Below, piece after piece: positions 27,938 through 37,494 of a stretch of DNA of 64,000 nucleotides. The position numbers and the translations under genes were made by a program. This stretch comes from Mumia flava (GTDB taxonomy: Bacteria > Actinomycetota > Actinomycetes > Propionibacteriales > Nocardioidaceae): NCBI RefSeq assembly GCF_002797495.1, contig NZ_PGEZ01000002.1:558001-622000 (forward strand), read 5' to 3'. How positions within the stretch are numbered: the stretch's first letter is position 1; each line of letters begins with the position of its first letter. The notes under the pieces were generated by a model. The model ran no database searches and was not told the DNA's origin. It saw nothing but the letters and a program-made list of their open reading frames with translations.

Positions 27938-30709
27938 CTAGACCTTCCCCGCCGCGCCGTCCTCGGGAACGGGCTCGACCTCGACCTCGCCGTCCGCGAC
28001 CAGGCGGGTCAGCTCGCTGCGTGACCGGATCTGCAGCTTGCGATACATCCGCGTGAGGTGCGCCTCGACGGTCGCCACGCTCACGAACATCGCCTCGGCG
28101 ATCTCCCGGTTACGACGTCCCTCGGCGACGAGCCGTCCCACCGCCCGCTCGGTCGCGGTGAGCTCGCCGCGCCGGCGGCCCGGTGCGACCCGTTCGAGCT
28201 CGGCGGCCGCCCGGGCCGCCCACCGCACTGCACCGAGCTCCGTGAAGCGCTGCTCGGCGCTGGCCAGGACCTCGGCGGCCGCGGTCCGGCGGCCCCGTCG
28301 CAGCAGCGCACAGCCTTCGCCGAGCAGCGCTCGGGTCGCGTCGGGACGGTATCCGAGCTCGTCCAGCGTGCAGGCGGCGCCACTCATCGCCTCCGCGGCC
28401 GCATCCGGGTCTCCGTCGGCCAGCAGGACCCAGCCCTCGGCGCGCCGGCCCACAGCGCGGACCCACGGGTTGTCGAGCCCGGCGCCCTGGTCGGCGAGCG
28501 TCTGCAACGCCGAACGTGCACGGTCGAGGTCGCCGGTCACCGCACGGGCCTCGACCAGGTCCGGCAGGATCCCGTACACGCCAGGGTGGGCGGCGCCCAT
28601 CTCCTCCAGGCAGTCGGCCGCACGGGACAGGTGCACGGCTGACGTCACCGCGTCGGACTCGACGAGCGCGACGATCCCGAGCACGCCGAGCGCCCGCGTC
28701 ATCGCCGGACGGTGGCGCCCCTCCTCAGCGCGCGCCAGCATGCGTTCAGCCGACTCACGCGCGCCGTCCTCGTGTCCGGTCCAGGCGTCGACGAGCGCGC
28801 GGGGGTGCAGGAGCACCCGCGCGGCCCACGAGTTCTGCGCGTCGTCCGCCGCCTGCCGACCCTGCTCGACCAGCTCGTCAGCGCGCGCGAACTCACCGGC
28901 CGCGCACTCCAGCAGCGCGAGGTCGTGCAGCCGGTACGCACGCTGGAGCTCGAGATCACCCCGCCGCGCCGCGAGGCACTGGGCCTCGGCCAGCCTTCGC
29001 GCCGTCGTCAGATCGCCTGACCAGGCAACCTGACGGGCGACGAGCGTGGTGGGGCCGGCGCGGAGCACAGGGACGCCCTCCGCCGGCTCGGTCTCCAACG
29101 CCTCGGTCGCGCGCAGGTCCGGCCGCGGCCGGCCGCGCATGGTCTCGACGTGCACCAGCCTCGCCGCCGCGTCCTCGCGCACGTCGTCCGCGCCCGCCTC
29201 CCCTGCGAGGTCGCACGCCTCGCGCAGTCGATCCGCAGCGAGGCTCAGCTCCCCGTACTTGATCGCCCCCGACCACGCCAGGGCCACGAGCACGCGGGAC
29301 CGCAGCACACGGTCGGGGCCCGCGTCGTCGAGCGCCTCGACCAGCCGGTCGCGCGCAGCGTCCGATCTCCCGTCCTCGATCTCGGCCCACTGGACGAGGA
29401 CCTTCGCGCGGTCGGGTCCCCGCGGGAGCGCCTCGACGAGGCGCTCGGCGTGCTCGAGCGCCGCGCCCACCTCGCCCAGGGCGGCGAGATGAACGATCTC
29501 GGCAACGGCGCGGCGGCGCCACGCGCCGACGTCTCCGGCAGGCGTCAGCCGAACAGCGTGCCGAGCGAACTCCGCCGCGACGTCCGCCGCGCCTCGCGCG
29601 GCAGCGCGACGCGCCGACTCCTCGAGGAGGGCGGCGGTCGACGCGTCGGGGCCGGTGCTCGAGAGCGCGCGATGCCGGGCGCGGACGTCCGGCGCGTCGG
29701 ACAGACCTGCGAGCAGCCCGTGGACGGCATGCCGGTCCAGCGTGGTCATCCGGGCGTACACCACCGACGCGATCAGGGGATGGGCGAACCGCACCCGGAG
29801 GTCGTCGTCGACCACGAGCAGCCCCACGCGCTCACCGACGGTGACCTGCTCGTCGGTGTCGGGCCGGCCGACGGCCCGGCGAACACCAGCGATCGGGATC
29901 GGGGTCCCAGCCGCGGCGACGACGTGGAGGATCCGGGTGAGGTCCGCCGGCATGGTCTCCAGTCGCGCCTCGATCGCGTTCTCCAACGACGGCGGGAGCC
30001 GGCGGTCGGCCGGGGAGGTCACCTCGACGCCGCTCACGAACGCACGCGCGAGCTCGAGCGCGTACAGCGGGTTCCCGCCCGACGTCGCATGGATCTGCCG
30101 GAGCGTGGGGCGCGAGATCGCCGCGACGGTGCCGGCGAGCAGCGCTCGAGTGCCGGCGAGATCGAGCGACCCCGGGACGACCGCCTCGTAACGGTCCGCA
30201 GGAACCAGGCGCGCCACCGCGAACCGGTCCGGCGCGCCCGCTCGTCGCGTCGCCAGGACGCCCAACGCGACCCCGTCCAGGCGCCGCAGCGCGAACTGCA
30301 GGGCTCGGACCGAGATCCAGTCCATCCACTGCGCATCGTCGATCGCGATCAGGACCGGCCGCTCCGCGGCGAGACGTTCGATCGTCCGGACGACGACCCG
30401 CCCCCGCTCCAGGGGATCGTTCACCTCGCGCAGGGCGAGCACCTGCGGCTCGTGGTCGGCCAGCAGGTCCACGAGCCCGACCATCCCCAAGCCCATCTCC
30501 TCCGGCGTCGCGCGGGTACGGAGGACCTGCGGGCGACCGTCCCCGCAGCGTTGGAGGGCATGGCGCCACAACGCCGTCTTGCCGATCCCCGGAGGCCCGA
30601 CGATCTCGAGCGCCCGAGGTCCGTCCCGCACGTTCGCGACGAACGCATCGAGCACACGACACTCGCCCGCCCGCCCGACCAGCGCGGGCGCTGACGGCGT
30701 GACAGACAT
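27938..30709 (-). CDS. LuxR-family large ATPase (LAL) transcriptional regulator 1
   Basis: 923 residues from ATG at 30709. The N-terminal AAA-type ATPase domain has Walker A GPPGIGKTA (~38-46) and Walker B VLIAIDDAQWMD. A long TPR-like helical middle follows. The C-terminal LuxR helix-turn-helix (LTATERAVGRLVAEGRRNREIAEAMFVSVATVEAHLTRMYRKLQIRSR, residues ~855-905) binds DNA. LAL (MalT-like) regulators are ATP-dependent activators, often of nearby genes; the NHL-propeller gene 122 bases downstream is a candidate. It is divergent from hemW. A paralogue of this class lies at 37495-40218. Confidence 0.88.
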   Translation of the reverse strand: MSVTPSAPALVGRAGECRVLDAFVANVRDGPRALEIVGPPGIGKTALWRHALQRCGDGRPQVLRTRATPEEMGLGMVGLVDLLADHEPQVLALREVNDPLERGRVVVRTIERLAAERPVLIAIDDAQWMDWISVRALQFALRRLDGVALGVLATRRAGAPDRFAVARLVPADRYEAVVPGSLDLAGTRALLAGTVAAISRPTLRQIHATSGGNPLYALELARAFVSGVEVTSPADRRLPPSLENAIEARLETMPADLTRILHVVAAAGTPIPIAGVRRAVGRPDTDEQVTVGERVGLLVVDDDLRVRFAHPLIASVVYARMTTLDRHAVHGLLAGLSDAPDVRARHRALSSTGPDASTAALLEESARRAAARGAADVAAEFARHAVRLTPAGDVGAWRRRAVAEIVHLAALGEVGAALEHAERLVEALPRGPDRAKVLVQWAEIEDGRSDAARDRLVEALDDAGPDRVLRSRVLVALAWSGAIKYGELSLAADRLREACDLAGEAGADDVREDAAARLVHVETMRGRPRPDLRATEALETEPAEGVPVLRAGPTTLVARQVAWSGDLTTARRLAEAQCLAARRGDLELQRAYRLHDLALLECAAGEFARADELVEQGRQAADDAQNSWAARVLLHPRALVDAWTGHEDGARESAERMLARAEEGRHRPAMTRALGVLGIVALVESDAVTSAVHLSRAADCLEEMGAAHPGVYGILPDLVEARAVTGDLDRARSALQTLADQGAGLDNPWVRAVGRRAEGWVLLADGDPDAAAEAMSGAACTLDELGYRPDATRALLGEGCALLRRGRRTAAAEVLASAEQRFTELGAVRWAARAAAELERVAPGRRRGELTATERAVGRLVAEGRRNREIAEAMFVSVATVEAHLTRMYRKLQIRSRSELTRLVADGEVEVEPVPEDGAAGKV

Positions 30710-30794
30710 CAGCGACGCCCCCTCGGCTCGCCCGCGACCCTCGTCCGCCAGGCTACGCGTCCGGCGGGTCAGCGCCTCACGCACAATGGAGGTC

Positions 30795-32015
30795 ATGCCC
30801 TCCACGCTGCCCGAAGGCGAGTCCGTCCCCGCCGACGGCGCGCTGCCCCGGACGAGTCTCGAGGCGCTGGGTCGGGCTCCGTTCGGTGCGTACGTCCACG
30901 TGCCGTTCTGCACGGTGCGGTGCGGCTACTGCGACTTCAACACCTACACCGCGCTCGAGCTGGGCGAGGGCGCGTCGCGCACGACGTACGCCGACACGGT
31001 GCTCACCGAGATCGCGCTCGCGCAGCAGGTCCTGGGCGACGGCGGACCGGCGCTCGAGACGGTGTTCGTCGGCGGCGGCACCCCGACGCTGCTGCCGGCC
31101 GACGACCTGGGCCGGGTGCTCGACGCGCTGGGGTCGACGTTCGGGCTGGCCGACGGCTACGAGGCGACCACGGAGGCCAACCCCGACAGCGTCACCCCTC
31201 AGTCGCTGCGCCGGCTGCGGGAACGCGGCTTCACCCGGATCTCGTTCGGGATGCAGTCAGCCGTCCCGCACGTCCTCGCGACGCTCGACCGCACCCACGA
31301 CCCGGACCGTGTCCCGGACGTCGTCGGCTGGGCCCGCGACGCCGGGTTCGACCAGGTCAGCCTCGACCTGATCTACGGCACGCCCGGTGAGTCGCTGACC
31401 GACTGGGCGACGTCGCTCGACGCGGCGCTCGCCTGCGCCCCCGACCACGTCAGCGCGTACGCCCTGATCGTCGAGCAGGGCACCGCGCTGGCCCGGCAGG
31501 TCGCGCGCGGAGAGGTCGCCACGCCGGACGACGACCTGATGGCCGACATGTACACGCTGGCCGACGAGCGGCTCGGCGCCGCCGGTCTCGCGTGGTACGA
31601 GCTGTCGAACTGGGCGCGCGACGACTCCGCCCGCTGCCGCCACAACGAGCTGTACTGGACCGGCGCGGACTGGTGGGGATTCGGCCCCGGGGCCCACAGC
31701 CACGTCGCCGGCACCCGCTGGTGGAACGTCAAGCACCCGGCCGCGTACGCCGACCGGCTGGCCTCCGGGCACTCCCCCGGGCACGGTCGGGAGGTGCTCG
31801 ACGACGAGACGCGGCGGGTCGAGCAGGTGCTGCTCGAGTCGCGCCTGCACGACGGGATGCTGCTCGAGCGCCTCGACGCCGACGGACGCGGCGCCGTCGA
31901 CGCTCTCGTGGCCGACGGACTCGTCCTGCCCGCCCCGCTCGACGGCGGACGACTGGTCCTCAGCCGGTCCGGGCGCCTGCTCGCCGACGCGGTCGTCCGT
32001 CGGCTGCTGCCGTAG
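30795..32015 (+). CDS. hemW: HemW, heme-binding radical SAM protein (formerly HemN-like)
   Basis: 406 residues. The ATG at 30795 has GGAGG just upstream (an alternative ATG lies at 30786). The radical SAM motif CTVRCGYCDFN (C-x3-C-x2-C) lies near residue 35, GGGTPT near 95, and the HemN C-terminal domain follows. HemW is a heme chaperone rather than coproporphyrinogen oxidase, which needs other residues. The position between hrcA and lepA is conserved in actinobacteria. It is followed by a strong bidirectional terminator. Confidence 0.93.
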   Translation: MPSTLPEGESVPADGALPRTSLEALGRAPFGAYVHVPFCTVRCGYCDFNTYTALELGEGASRTTYADTVLTEIALAQQVLGDGGPALETVFVGGGTPTLLPADDLGRVLDALGSTFGLADGYEATTEANPDSVTPQSLRRLRERGFTRISFGMQSAVPHVLATLDRTHDPDRVPDVVGWARDAGFDQVSLDLIYGTPGESLTDWATSLDAALACAPDHVSAYALIVEQGTALARQVARGEVATPDDDLMADMYTLADERLGAAGLAWYELSNWARDDSARCRHNELYWTGADWWGFGPGAHSHVAGTRWWNVKHPAAYADRLASGHSPGHGREVLDDETRRVEQVLLESRLHDGMLLERLDADGRGAVDALVADGLVLPAPLDGGRLVLSRSGRLLADAVVRRLLP

Positions 32016-32030
32016 ACCACCCGGACGCGA

Positions 32031-32065
32031 CGAGGGGCCGCACCCGGCGCGGGTGCGGCCCCTCG
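32031..32065. terminator. strong bidirectional terminator between hemW and the acyl-CoA synthetase
   Basis: A perfect 15-bp stem (32031-32045 with 32051-32065) and a 5-base GGCGC loop sit between two convergent stop codons (32015, 32085). Confidence 0.88.
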
Positions 32066-32084
32066 TCCTGCGCGGCGCGAGCGA

Positions 32085-33917
32085 TCAGGCCTCGCTGTAG
32101 AAGCCGTCCAGGACCGACTGGTACTTGTCCTCGACGACCCGGCGCTTCAGCTTCAGGCTCGGCGTCAGGTCACCCTCCTCGACGGAGAGGTCGTGGTCGA
32201 GGACCTTCCACCTCTTGATCGTCTCCCAGCGGTTCAGCTTGGAGTTCAGCTCGTCGACGTACGCCGCCATCGCCTTCTCCATCTGCGGGGAGGTGACGAT
32301 CTCGGCGTACGACGTGCCTTCCAGCCCGTGGCCGGCGGCGAACACCTCGGCGGCCTCGGGGTCGACCGTGATCAGCGCGGACACGAAGTTGCGGTTGTTG
32401 CCGTGCACGATCATCTGGCTGGCGAGCGGGCAGACCCCCTTGAAGATGCCCTCGATGTGCGACGGCGCGATGTACTTGCCGCCCGAGGTCTTGAAGAGGT
32501 CCTTCTTGCGGTCGGTGATCGACAGGAAGCCGTCCTCGTCGACGTGACCGATGTCGCCGGTCGCGAGCCACCCACCGTCCAGGAGCGTGGCCGCGGTGGC
32601 CTCGTCGAGGTTGTGGTAGCCCTGCATCACGCCCGGGCCCTTGATGAGGACCTCGCCGTCCTCGGCGATCTTCACCTCGGTGCCCGGCATCGGGACGCCG
32701 ACCGTACCGAACTTGTAGTTGTCCGGGTGGTTCACGAACGACCCGGCCGCGGTCTCGGTCAGGCCGTAGCCCTCGAGGATCAGGATGCCGGCGGCGTCGA
32801 ACCACTCGGCGACCTCCCGCGACAGCGCCGCCGAGCCCGAGATGAAGAACCGGATCCGACCGCCGAAGCGCTCCCGGATCTTCGACAGCACGATCTTGTC
32901 GGCCAGCTTGTACTGGGCGTTCAGCGTCGCCGGGACCGGCTTGCCCTCGCGCTCCAGGCTCTTCACCTCGCCGGCGACCTTCGTCGCCCAGCGGAAGAGC
33001 TTGAGCTTGACGCCGCCCTCCTCCTCCATCATCGCGACGATCCGGCCGTAGGCCTTCTCGAAGATCCGCGGCGCCGCGCCCATCCAGGTCGGCTTCACGA
33101 CGGCGAGGTTCTCGACGATCTTCGGGATCCGGCCGTCGACCGCGGTCGCGAAGCCCACGTGGAGCTGGTTCGAGAGCAGCACCTTGCCGAACGAGTGGGC
33201 CATCGGCAGCCACAGGTACTGGAGGTCGTCGACGGTCAGGAAGCCGCCCGCGGCGACCGCCGCGCCCTCGTACGCCCAGGAGTCGTGGGTCAGCCGGACG
33301 CCCTTGGGGCGGCCGGTCGTGCCCGAGGTGTAGATCAGGGTCGCGAGGTGGTCGGGCTGCGTGGCCTCGACCCGCTCGTCGACCGCCGACGGGTGGTCGG
33401 AGAGGTACTTCTCGCCCAGCTCCTCGAGGGACGCCAGCGAGATCACCCAGTCCCCGTCGCCCTCGCCGTCGAACAGCACGACCTTGAAGACGTCGGGGAG
33501 CTCGCTGCGCTTCGCGCTGAGCTTCTCGAGCTGCTCGGCGTCCTCGGCGAAGACGATCCTGCTGCCGGAGTCGGCCAGGATGTAGGCCACGTCGTCGGCC
33601 ACCGAGGTCGGGTAGACCGTCGTGGTCGCGGCGCCGGCCGCCATGATGGCGAGGTCGGCGAGGATCCATTCGTAGCGGGTGCCGGAGGCGATCGCGACGC
33701 GTTCCTCCGGCTCGATGCCGAGCGAGATCAGGCCGGCGGCGATCTTGGAGACGTAGTCGCCGGTCTCGGCCCAGGTCAGGGAGCGCCAGTTCTCGCCGAC
33801 CGGGTAGCGGTAGGCCTCACGGTTCGGAGTTTCCCGGACACGGTCGTAGAACAGGCGGCCGACACTGCGGGCGCGGTTCTCGATGATCTGGAGCTGCTCG
33901 GGCGTGGGGGTTGCCAT
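32085..33917 (-). CDS. long-chain fatty acid-CoA ligase (AMP-dependent synthetase, FadD15-like)
   Basis: 610 residues. The AMP-binding P-loop [13 protein letters not shown] is near residue 200. Also present are the [10 protein letters not shown] motif, [37 protein letters not shown], and the C-terminal lysine region ([12 protein letters not shown]). It activates fatty acids to acyl-CoA for lipid synthesis or degradation. The start [16 protein letters not shown] is typical for the FadD15 group. The 123 bases before it hold a weak TAGCAT box and no clear operator. Confidence 0.9.
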   Translation of the reverse strand: MATPTPEQLQIIENRARSVGRLFYDRVRETPNREAYRYPVGENWRSLTWAETGDYVSKIAAGLISLGIEPEERVAIASGTRYEWILADLAIMAAGAATTTVYPTSVADDVAYILADSGSRIVFAEDAEQLEKLSAKRSELPDVFKVVLFDGEGDGDWVISLASLEELGEKYLSDHPSAVDERVEATQPDHLATLIYTSGTTGRPKGVRLTHDSWAYEGAAVAAGGFLTVDDLQYLWLPMAHSFGKVLLSNQLHVGFATAVDGRIPKIVENLAVVKPTWMGAAPRIFEKAYGRIVAMMEEEGGVKLKLFRWATKVAGEVKSLEREGKPVPATLNAQYKLADKIVLSKIRERFGGRIRFFISGSAALSREVAEWFDAAGILILEGYGLTETAAGSFVNHPDNYKFGTVGVPMPGTEVKIAEDGEVLIKGPGVMQGYHNLDEATAATLLDGGWLATGDIGHVDEDGFLSITDRKKDLFKTSGGKYIAPSHIEGIFKGVCPLASQMIVHGNNRNFVSALITVDPEAAEVFAAGHGLEGTSYAEIVTSPQMEKAMAAYVDELNSKLNRWETIKRWKVLDHDLSVEEGDLTPSLKLKRRVVEDKYQSVLDGFYSEA

Positions 33918-34040
33918 GGTGGGTGCACCTCATCGCGGGAGTCGTAGGTGATGGGCATCACGAGTTGACCGAATGCTACGCGAGAGTAGGTGACCTGTGG
34001 CACCCCGTGTACCGAATCGAGACCCAACGGGGACCTGGTC

Positions 34041-36176
34041 TCAGAGCAGGTCACCCAGCAGGGCCGCCGCACGGGCCGCACCGTCGGTCGCGACACGCCG
34101 CGGTCGGGGGGTCGAGGCCAGCGCACCGAGCAGCTCGGCGGCGAGCCGATCGGCGTCCACGGCGTCCTCGTACGCGAGGTGACGACCGGCACGGTAGCGC
34201 TCCAGCCGGTGGCGGACGTGCAGGTTCTGCTCGAAGTGGTGGCGCAGCGGCACGTACACGAACGGCGTGCGCGCCGCGGCGAGCTCCATGCACGTCGTGA
34301 GACCGCCCTGCACCACCGCGACGTCGCACGCCGCCAGGTGCTCGCGCAGCCGCGGCACGTAGCCGCGGATCCGCACACCCCGGCGACGCGGCAACGACGC
34401 AGGATCGATCCGAGGGCCGCAGACGACCAGGAAGCGCAGCTCGGGAACCTCGCGGCGGGCGATCGGGACGGCGTCCAGCACGCGTTCCAGCAGCGCCGTC
34501 CCGACCCCCGAGCCGCCCACCGTCACCACGCAGACCCGATGCTCGGGCCGGTATCCGAGCGAGCGCCGCAGCGCCGCCCGGGCGGCGGAGTCCGGGACGT
34601 CGAAGCCGCTCACGTACCCGGCGAAGTCGAACTCCTCCTCGACCCAGGACCTGATGCTCGGCAGACCGTCGCCGAAGGACGCGTCGACGACGTCCTCGGG
34701 GTCGCCGACGAAGATCGAGCGGTCCCGCAGGTGCGGGTAGCGAGCCCGCTGCTCGATCATCTCCGCGTTGTAGTCGCGGGTCAGCGCCTCCTCGTAGGCT
34801 CCGCCGTCCGGCATCGGCAACCAGCCGACGAAGTCGGTGAACCACGCGAACGGCGCGCGCTTGCGCTCCGGGTTCTCGTGCAGGAAGTGGTCGACGTCCC
34901 ACGCCTCGTCGCCGACCACCAGGTCGTACGGCCGCTCGCGGACGACCTCGTCGAAGACCAGGTAGTTCGCGACGAGGATCTCGTCCATCCTGCGGACCGC
35001 CTGGAACGCGTGCAGGTCGTGCTCCCCCGCCTCGGCGTCGATGTGAGCGGACTCGCTGGCGAGCCAGGCCGACGCAGGATGCACCTTCTCCCCCGCCTCC
35101 GTCAGCACGCCGGTGACGGGCGGCTGGGTCAGCCAGTCGATCTCGACCTCCGGATGGAGCCGCCGCAGCTCGCGCGCGATCGCGAGGTCGCGGCAGGCGT
35201 GCCCCAGCCCGATCGGCGAGGACAGGTAGAGCACGCGGCGGGGACGCCGGGAGGCGCGTGCCCAGGTCCCGTGCGCGGCCGGCGGGCGGACCCGGTCGAC
35301 GAACGCCCGCAGGCGGGTGTTGACGAGCACCGGGTCGCGGCCCGGCAGGCCGTGCCCGCTGCCCTCGACCCGCAGCAGCGTTCCGCCGGTGAGCTCGGCG
35401 AACCGCTGCCCGACGGCGAACGGGACGATCCGGTCGCGGGTGCCGTGCAGCACCTCGACCGGGCACCGTACGGCGGTGGCGAGCTCGTCCTGGGGAGCGG
35501 CCTCACCGCCGCGCAGGCCCCGTGGGCCGTCGACCGTCGCGGCGAGCACCTCCGGCGTGACCGCCGAGGACCAGAGCATCGCGTCCTCGATCTGCTTGGT
35601 GGAGTGCGGTTCCACGAACATCTCGGCGAAGAAGTTCTCCCGGAAGCGATCGATCCCGCCCGCCATCCACGCTGCACGGTTGTACGTCTGCCATCCCTGC
35701 GGCCGCTGCGGCGCCGGGCCGTCCCAGTCGGGCGTGGCACGGCCCGGCCCGTCGACGATCAGCCGGCCCGCGGGTGCGATCGCGAACAGGCCCTCGACCC
35801 GCTCGGGATGCTGCGCCGCCACGGTCAGGGCCCACGCGGCCCCGGCCGAGAAGCCCACGAAGACCGCCGAGGTGGTCTGCGTGGCCTCCATCACCGCGAG
35901 GGTGTCCGCGACGTAGGCGGCGTCGGTGTACGCCGCCGCCCCGGCCGGCCTGCCCGACGCCCCGGATCCGCGGCCGTCGAACGTGACGACCCGGTAGTGC
36001 CGCGCCAGGTAGGCGATCTGCGCCTTCCACACCCGCGACCCGACGATCGCCCAGCACGGCATCAGGACCACCGTGACCGCGCCGGACCCGTACCGCTCCC
36101 ACGCGATCGGGACCCCGCCGGACTCGACGCTGCCGTGCTCGTCCGGCGGTCGGCAGCGGGGGTCGGCGGACGCCAT
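34041..36176 (-). CDS. fusion of alpha/beta hydrolase and GT-B glycosyltransferase
   Basis: 711 residues from ATG at 36176 (an in-frame ATG at 36185 adds three). Residues ~15-300 are an alpha/beta hydrolase with nucleophile GFSAG (Ser110), acid Asp248 (GTRDR) and His275 (GSGHG). Residues ~311-711 are a MurG/MGT-like glycosyltransferase: RVLYLSSPIGLGHACRDLAIA opens the acceptor domain, VVTVGGSGVG and VVQGGLTTCMELAAARTPFVYVPL form the donor site. I infer a two-step enzyme or a tethered pair acting on one glycolipid or secondary metabolite. No frameshift is visible at the junction. Confidence 0.82.
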   Translation of the reverse strand: MASADPRCRPPDEHGSVESGGVPIAWERYGSGAVTVVLMPCWAIVGSRVWKAQIAYLARHYRVVTFDGRGSGASGRPAGAAAYTDAAYVADTLAVMEATQTTSAVFVGFSAGAAWALTVAAQHPERVEGLFAIAPAGRLIVDGPGRATPDWDGPAPQRPQGWQTYNRAAWMAGGIDRFRENFFAEMFVEPHSTKQIEDAMLWSSAVTPEVLAATVDGPRGLRGGEAAPQDELATAVRCPVEVLHGTRDRIVPFAVGQRFAELTGGTLLRVEGSGHGLPGRDPVLVNTRLRAFVDRVRPPAAHGTWARASRRPRRVLYLSSPIGLGHACRDLAIARELRRLHPEVEIDWLTQPPVTGVLTEAGEKVHPASAWLASESAHIDAEAGEHDLHAFQAVRRMDEILVANYLVFDEVVRERPYDLVVGDEAWDVDHFLHENPERKRAPFAWFTDFVGWLPMPDGGAYEEALTRDYNAEMIEQRARYPHLRDRSIFVGDPEDVVDASFGDGLPSIRSWVEEEFDFAGYVSGFDVPDSAARAALRRSLGYRPEHRVCVVTVGGSGVGTALLERVLDAVPIARREVPELRFLVVCGPRIDPASLPRRRGVRIRGYVPRLREHLAACDVAVVQGGLTTCMELAAARTPFVYVPLRHHFEQNLHVRHRLERYRAGRHLAYEDAVDADRLAAELLGALASTPRPRRVATDGAARAAALLGDLL

Positions 36177-36208
36177 GGCTTCCATCGTCGCCGCGACCCG
36201 ACCCCCGC

Positions 36209-36228
36209 GGAAGGGGCTTGCCCCTTCC
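36209..36228 (-). terminator. hairpin between methyltransferase and hydrolase-glycosyltransferase genes
   Basis: GGAAGGGG and CCCCTTCC form an 8-bp stem with a 4-base loop, 8 bases past the methyltransferase stop (36236). No U-tract follows. It may reduce read-through into the fusion gene. Confidence 0.5.
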
Positions 36229-36235
36229 CGTGCTC

Positions 36236-37315
36236 TCACGGGCGAACCTCGTAGACGTTGTTGAACGGCGTCTGCGCGACCAGCGCGAACCGGGTGAATC
36301 CCGCCGTCGTGACCACGTCGCGGAGCCGGGCCGGGCCGGCCTGCGTCCCCATCGCCAGCCCCACGTCCTGCGACAGCGACGCGGGCGTGCACAGCAGCGT
36401 GGAGAAGCCGTAGTAGGCGCGGCCGATCGGGTTCAGGTTGTCCTCGACGTGGTCGCCCGCGGCCGGCTCCACCACCATCCAGGTGCCGTCGGAGGCGAGG
36501 ATGTCGCGGATGTGTCGCGCCGCTCCGACCGGGTCGCCCATGTCGTGAACGCAGTCGAACGTCGTCACGAGGTCGAACCCGGTGCCGTCGACGGCATCGG
36601 CGAGCTCGACGACGAACGTCGTACGGTCCCCGACCCCGGCCTCGGCGGCGCGTGAACGGGCCGTCTCGATCGACGGCGCGTGGTAGTCGGCACCGACGAA
36701 CGTCGAGGCGTCGTACTCCTGGGCCATCAGGACGGTCGAGGCGCCGTACCCGCAGCCGACGTCCGCGACTCGCGCGCCGCTGGTGAGCTTGTCGACCACG
36801 CCGTCGAGCGCGGGCAGCCACTCGGCGACCAGGTGCGCCTGGTAGCTCGGCCGGAAGAACCGCTCGCAGCCCTCGTGCACGTCGTGGTTGTGCTCGTGCC
36901 AGCCGACGCCGTCGCCGCGACGCGCCGCCGCCAGCACGGACGGCGTGTCACGGATGGTCCCGTGCGCGATCTGGAAGAGGCCGACGAGGTACGCGGGGCT
37001 GTCGGGATCCGTGAACGCGACCGCCTGCTCGGGCGGCAGCGTGTACCGGCCGGTCCGGGGGTCGTAAGCGACGTACGAGCCGGCAGCCTGGGCGTTCAGC
37101 CACTCCCGGGCGATGTGCTCCTCGGTGGAGGTGCGCTCGGCGAGCTCGGCCGGGGTGCTCGGACCCTCGTCGGCCAGGCTGCGGTAGTAGCCGAGCTCGT
37201 CGCCCATCACGACGAGAGCGGCGTTCAGCGCGCCGCCGACCTCGGTCACGGCGGTCATCACGAAGCCCATCAGCTTGTCCGGATCGACCTCTCGTGGTGC
37301 GTCGATGGTGGTCAT
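36236..37315 (-). CDS. class I SAM-dependent methyltransferase with N-terminal winged-helix domain
   Basis: 359 residues. The N-terminal ~90 residues (TPAELAERTSTEEHIAREWLNAQAAGSYVAYD) form a winged-helix dimerisation domain as in O-methyltransferases and Rv2258c-like proteins. The SAM site ARVADVGCGYGAST lies near residue 180, with DLVTTFDCVHDMGDP further on. The substrate is unknown. The start lies in a 179-base divergent region shared with the LAL regulator at 37495, so that regulator may control it. A small-molecule substrate linked to the adjacent glycosyltransferase is plausible but unproven. Confidence 0.82.
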   Translation of the reverse strand: MTTIDAPREVDPDKLMGFVMTAVTEVGGALNAALVVMGDELGYYRSLADEGPSTPAELAERTSTEEHIAREWLNAQAAGSYVAYDPRTGRYTLPPEQAVAFTDPDSPAYLVGLFQIAHGTIRDTPSVLAAARRGDGVGWHEHNHDVHEGCERFFRPSYQAHLVAEWLPALDGVVDKLTSGARVADVGCGYGASTVLMAQEYDASTFVGADYHAPSIETARSRAAEAGVGDRTTFVVELADAVDGTGFDLVTTFDCVHDMGDPVGAARHIRDILASDGTWMVVEPAAGDHVEDNLNPIGRAYYGFSTLLCTPASLSQDVGLAMGTQAGPARLRDVVTTAGFTRFALVAQTPFNNVYEVRP

Positions 37316-37482
37316 GGCGGTCCCTTCGTCGGGTGTCAGGTTGCTGTGGCTCGACGCTCGCAGCCGTGCGCCTGCGGCCGCATCAGGTGCCCCACCTAGT
37401 CCTCCGCAGCCCGCAGGCAGTCCTCCGCGGTCGCCGGCCAGAGGCGGGGCGCACGATCCGGCTCCCGGACGCCCGCGGACCC

Positions 37483-37488
37483 TACGAT
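37483..37488 (+). promoter_or_regulatory. -10 box, leaderless promoter of LAL regulator 2
   Basis: TACGAT ends 6 bases before the ATG at 37495. No -35 is evident. Confidence 0.45.
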
Positions 37489-37494
37489 CGAGAG

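Noticed and set aside
21790-30709. Prophage or integrated element carrying the 1586-residue gene
   Set aside because: No integrase, transposase, tRNA attachment site, flanking direct repeat or base composition change is seen. Neighbouring genes are ordinary chromosomal types.
30723-30794. Well-defined divergent promoter between LAL regulator 1 and hemW
   Set aside because: No -10/-35 pair with sound spacing or palindrome could be identified on either strand.
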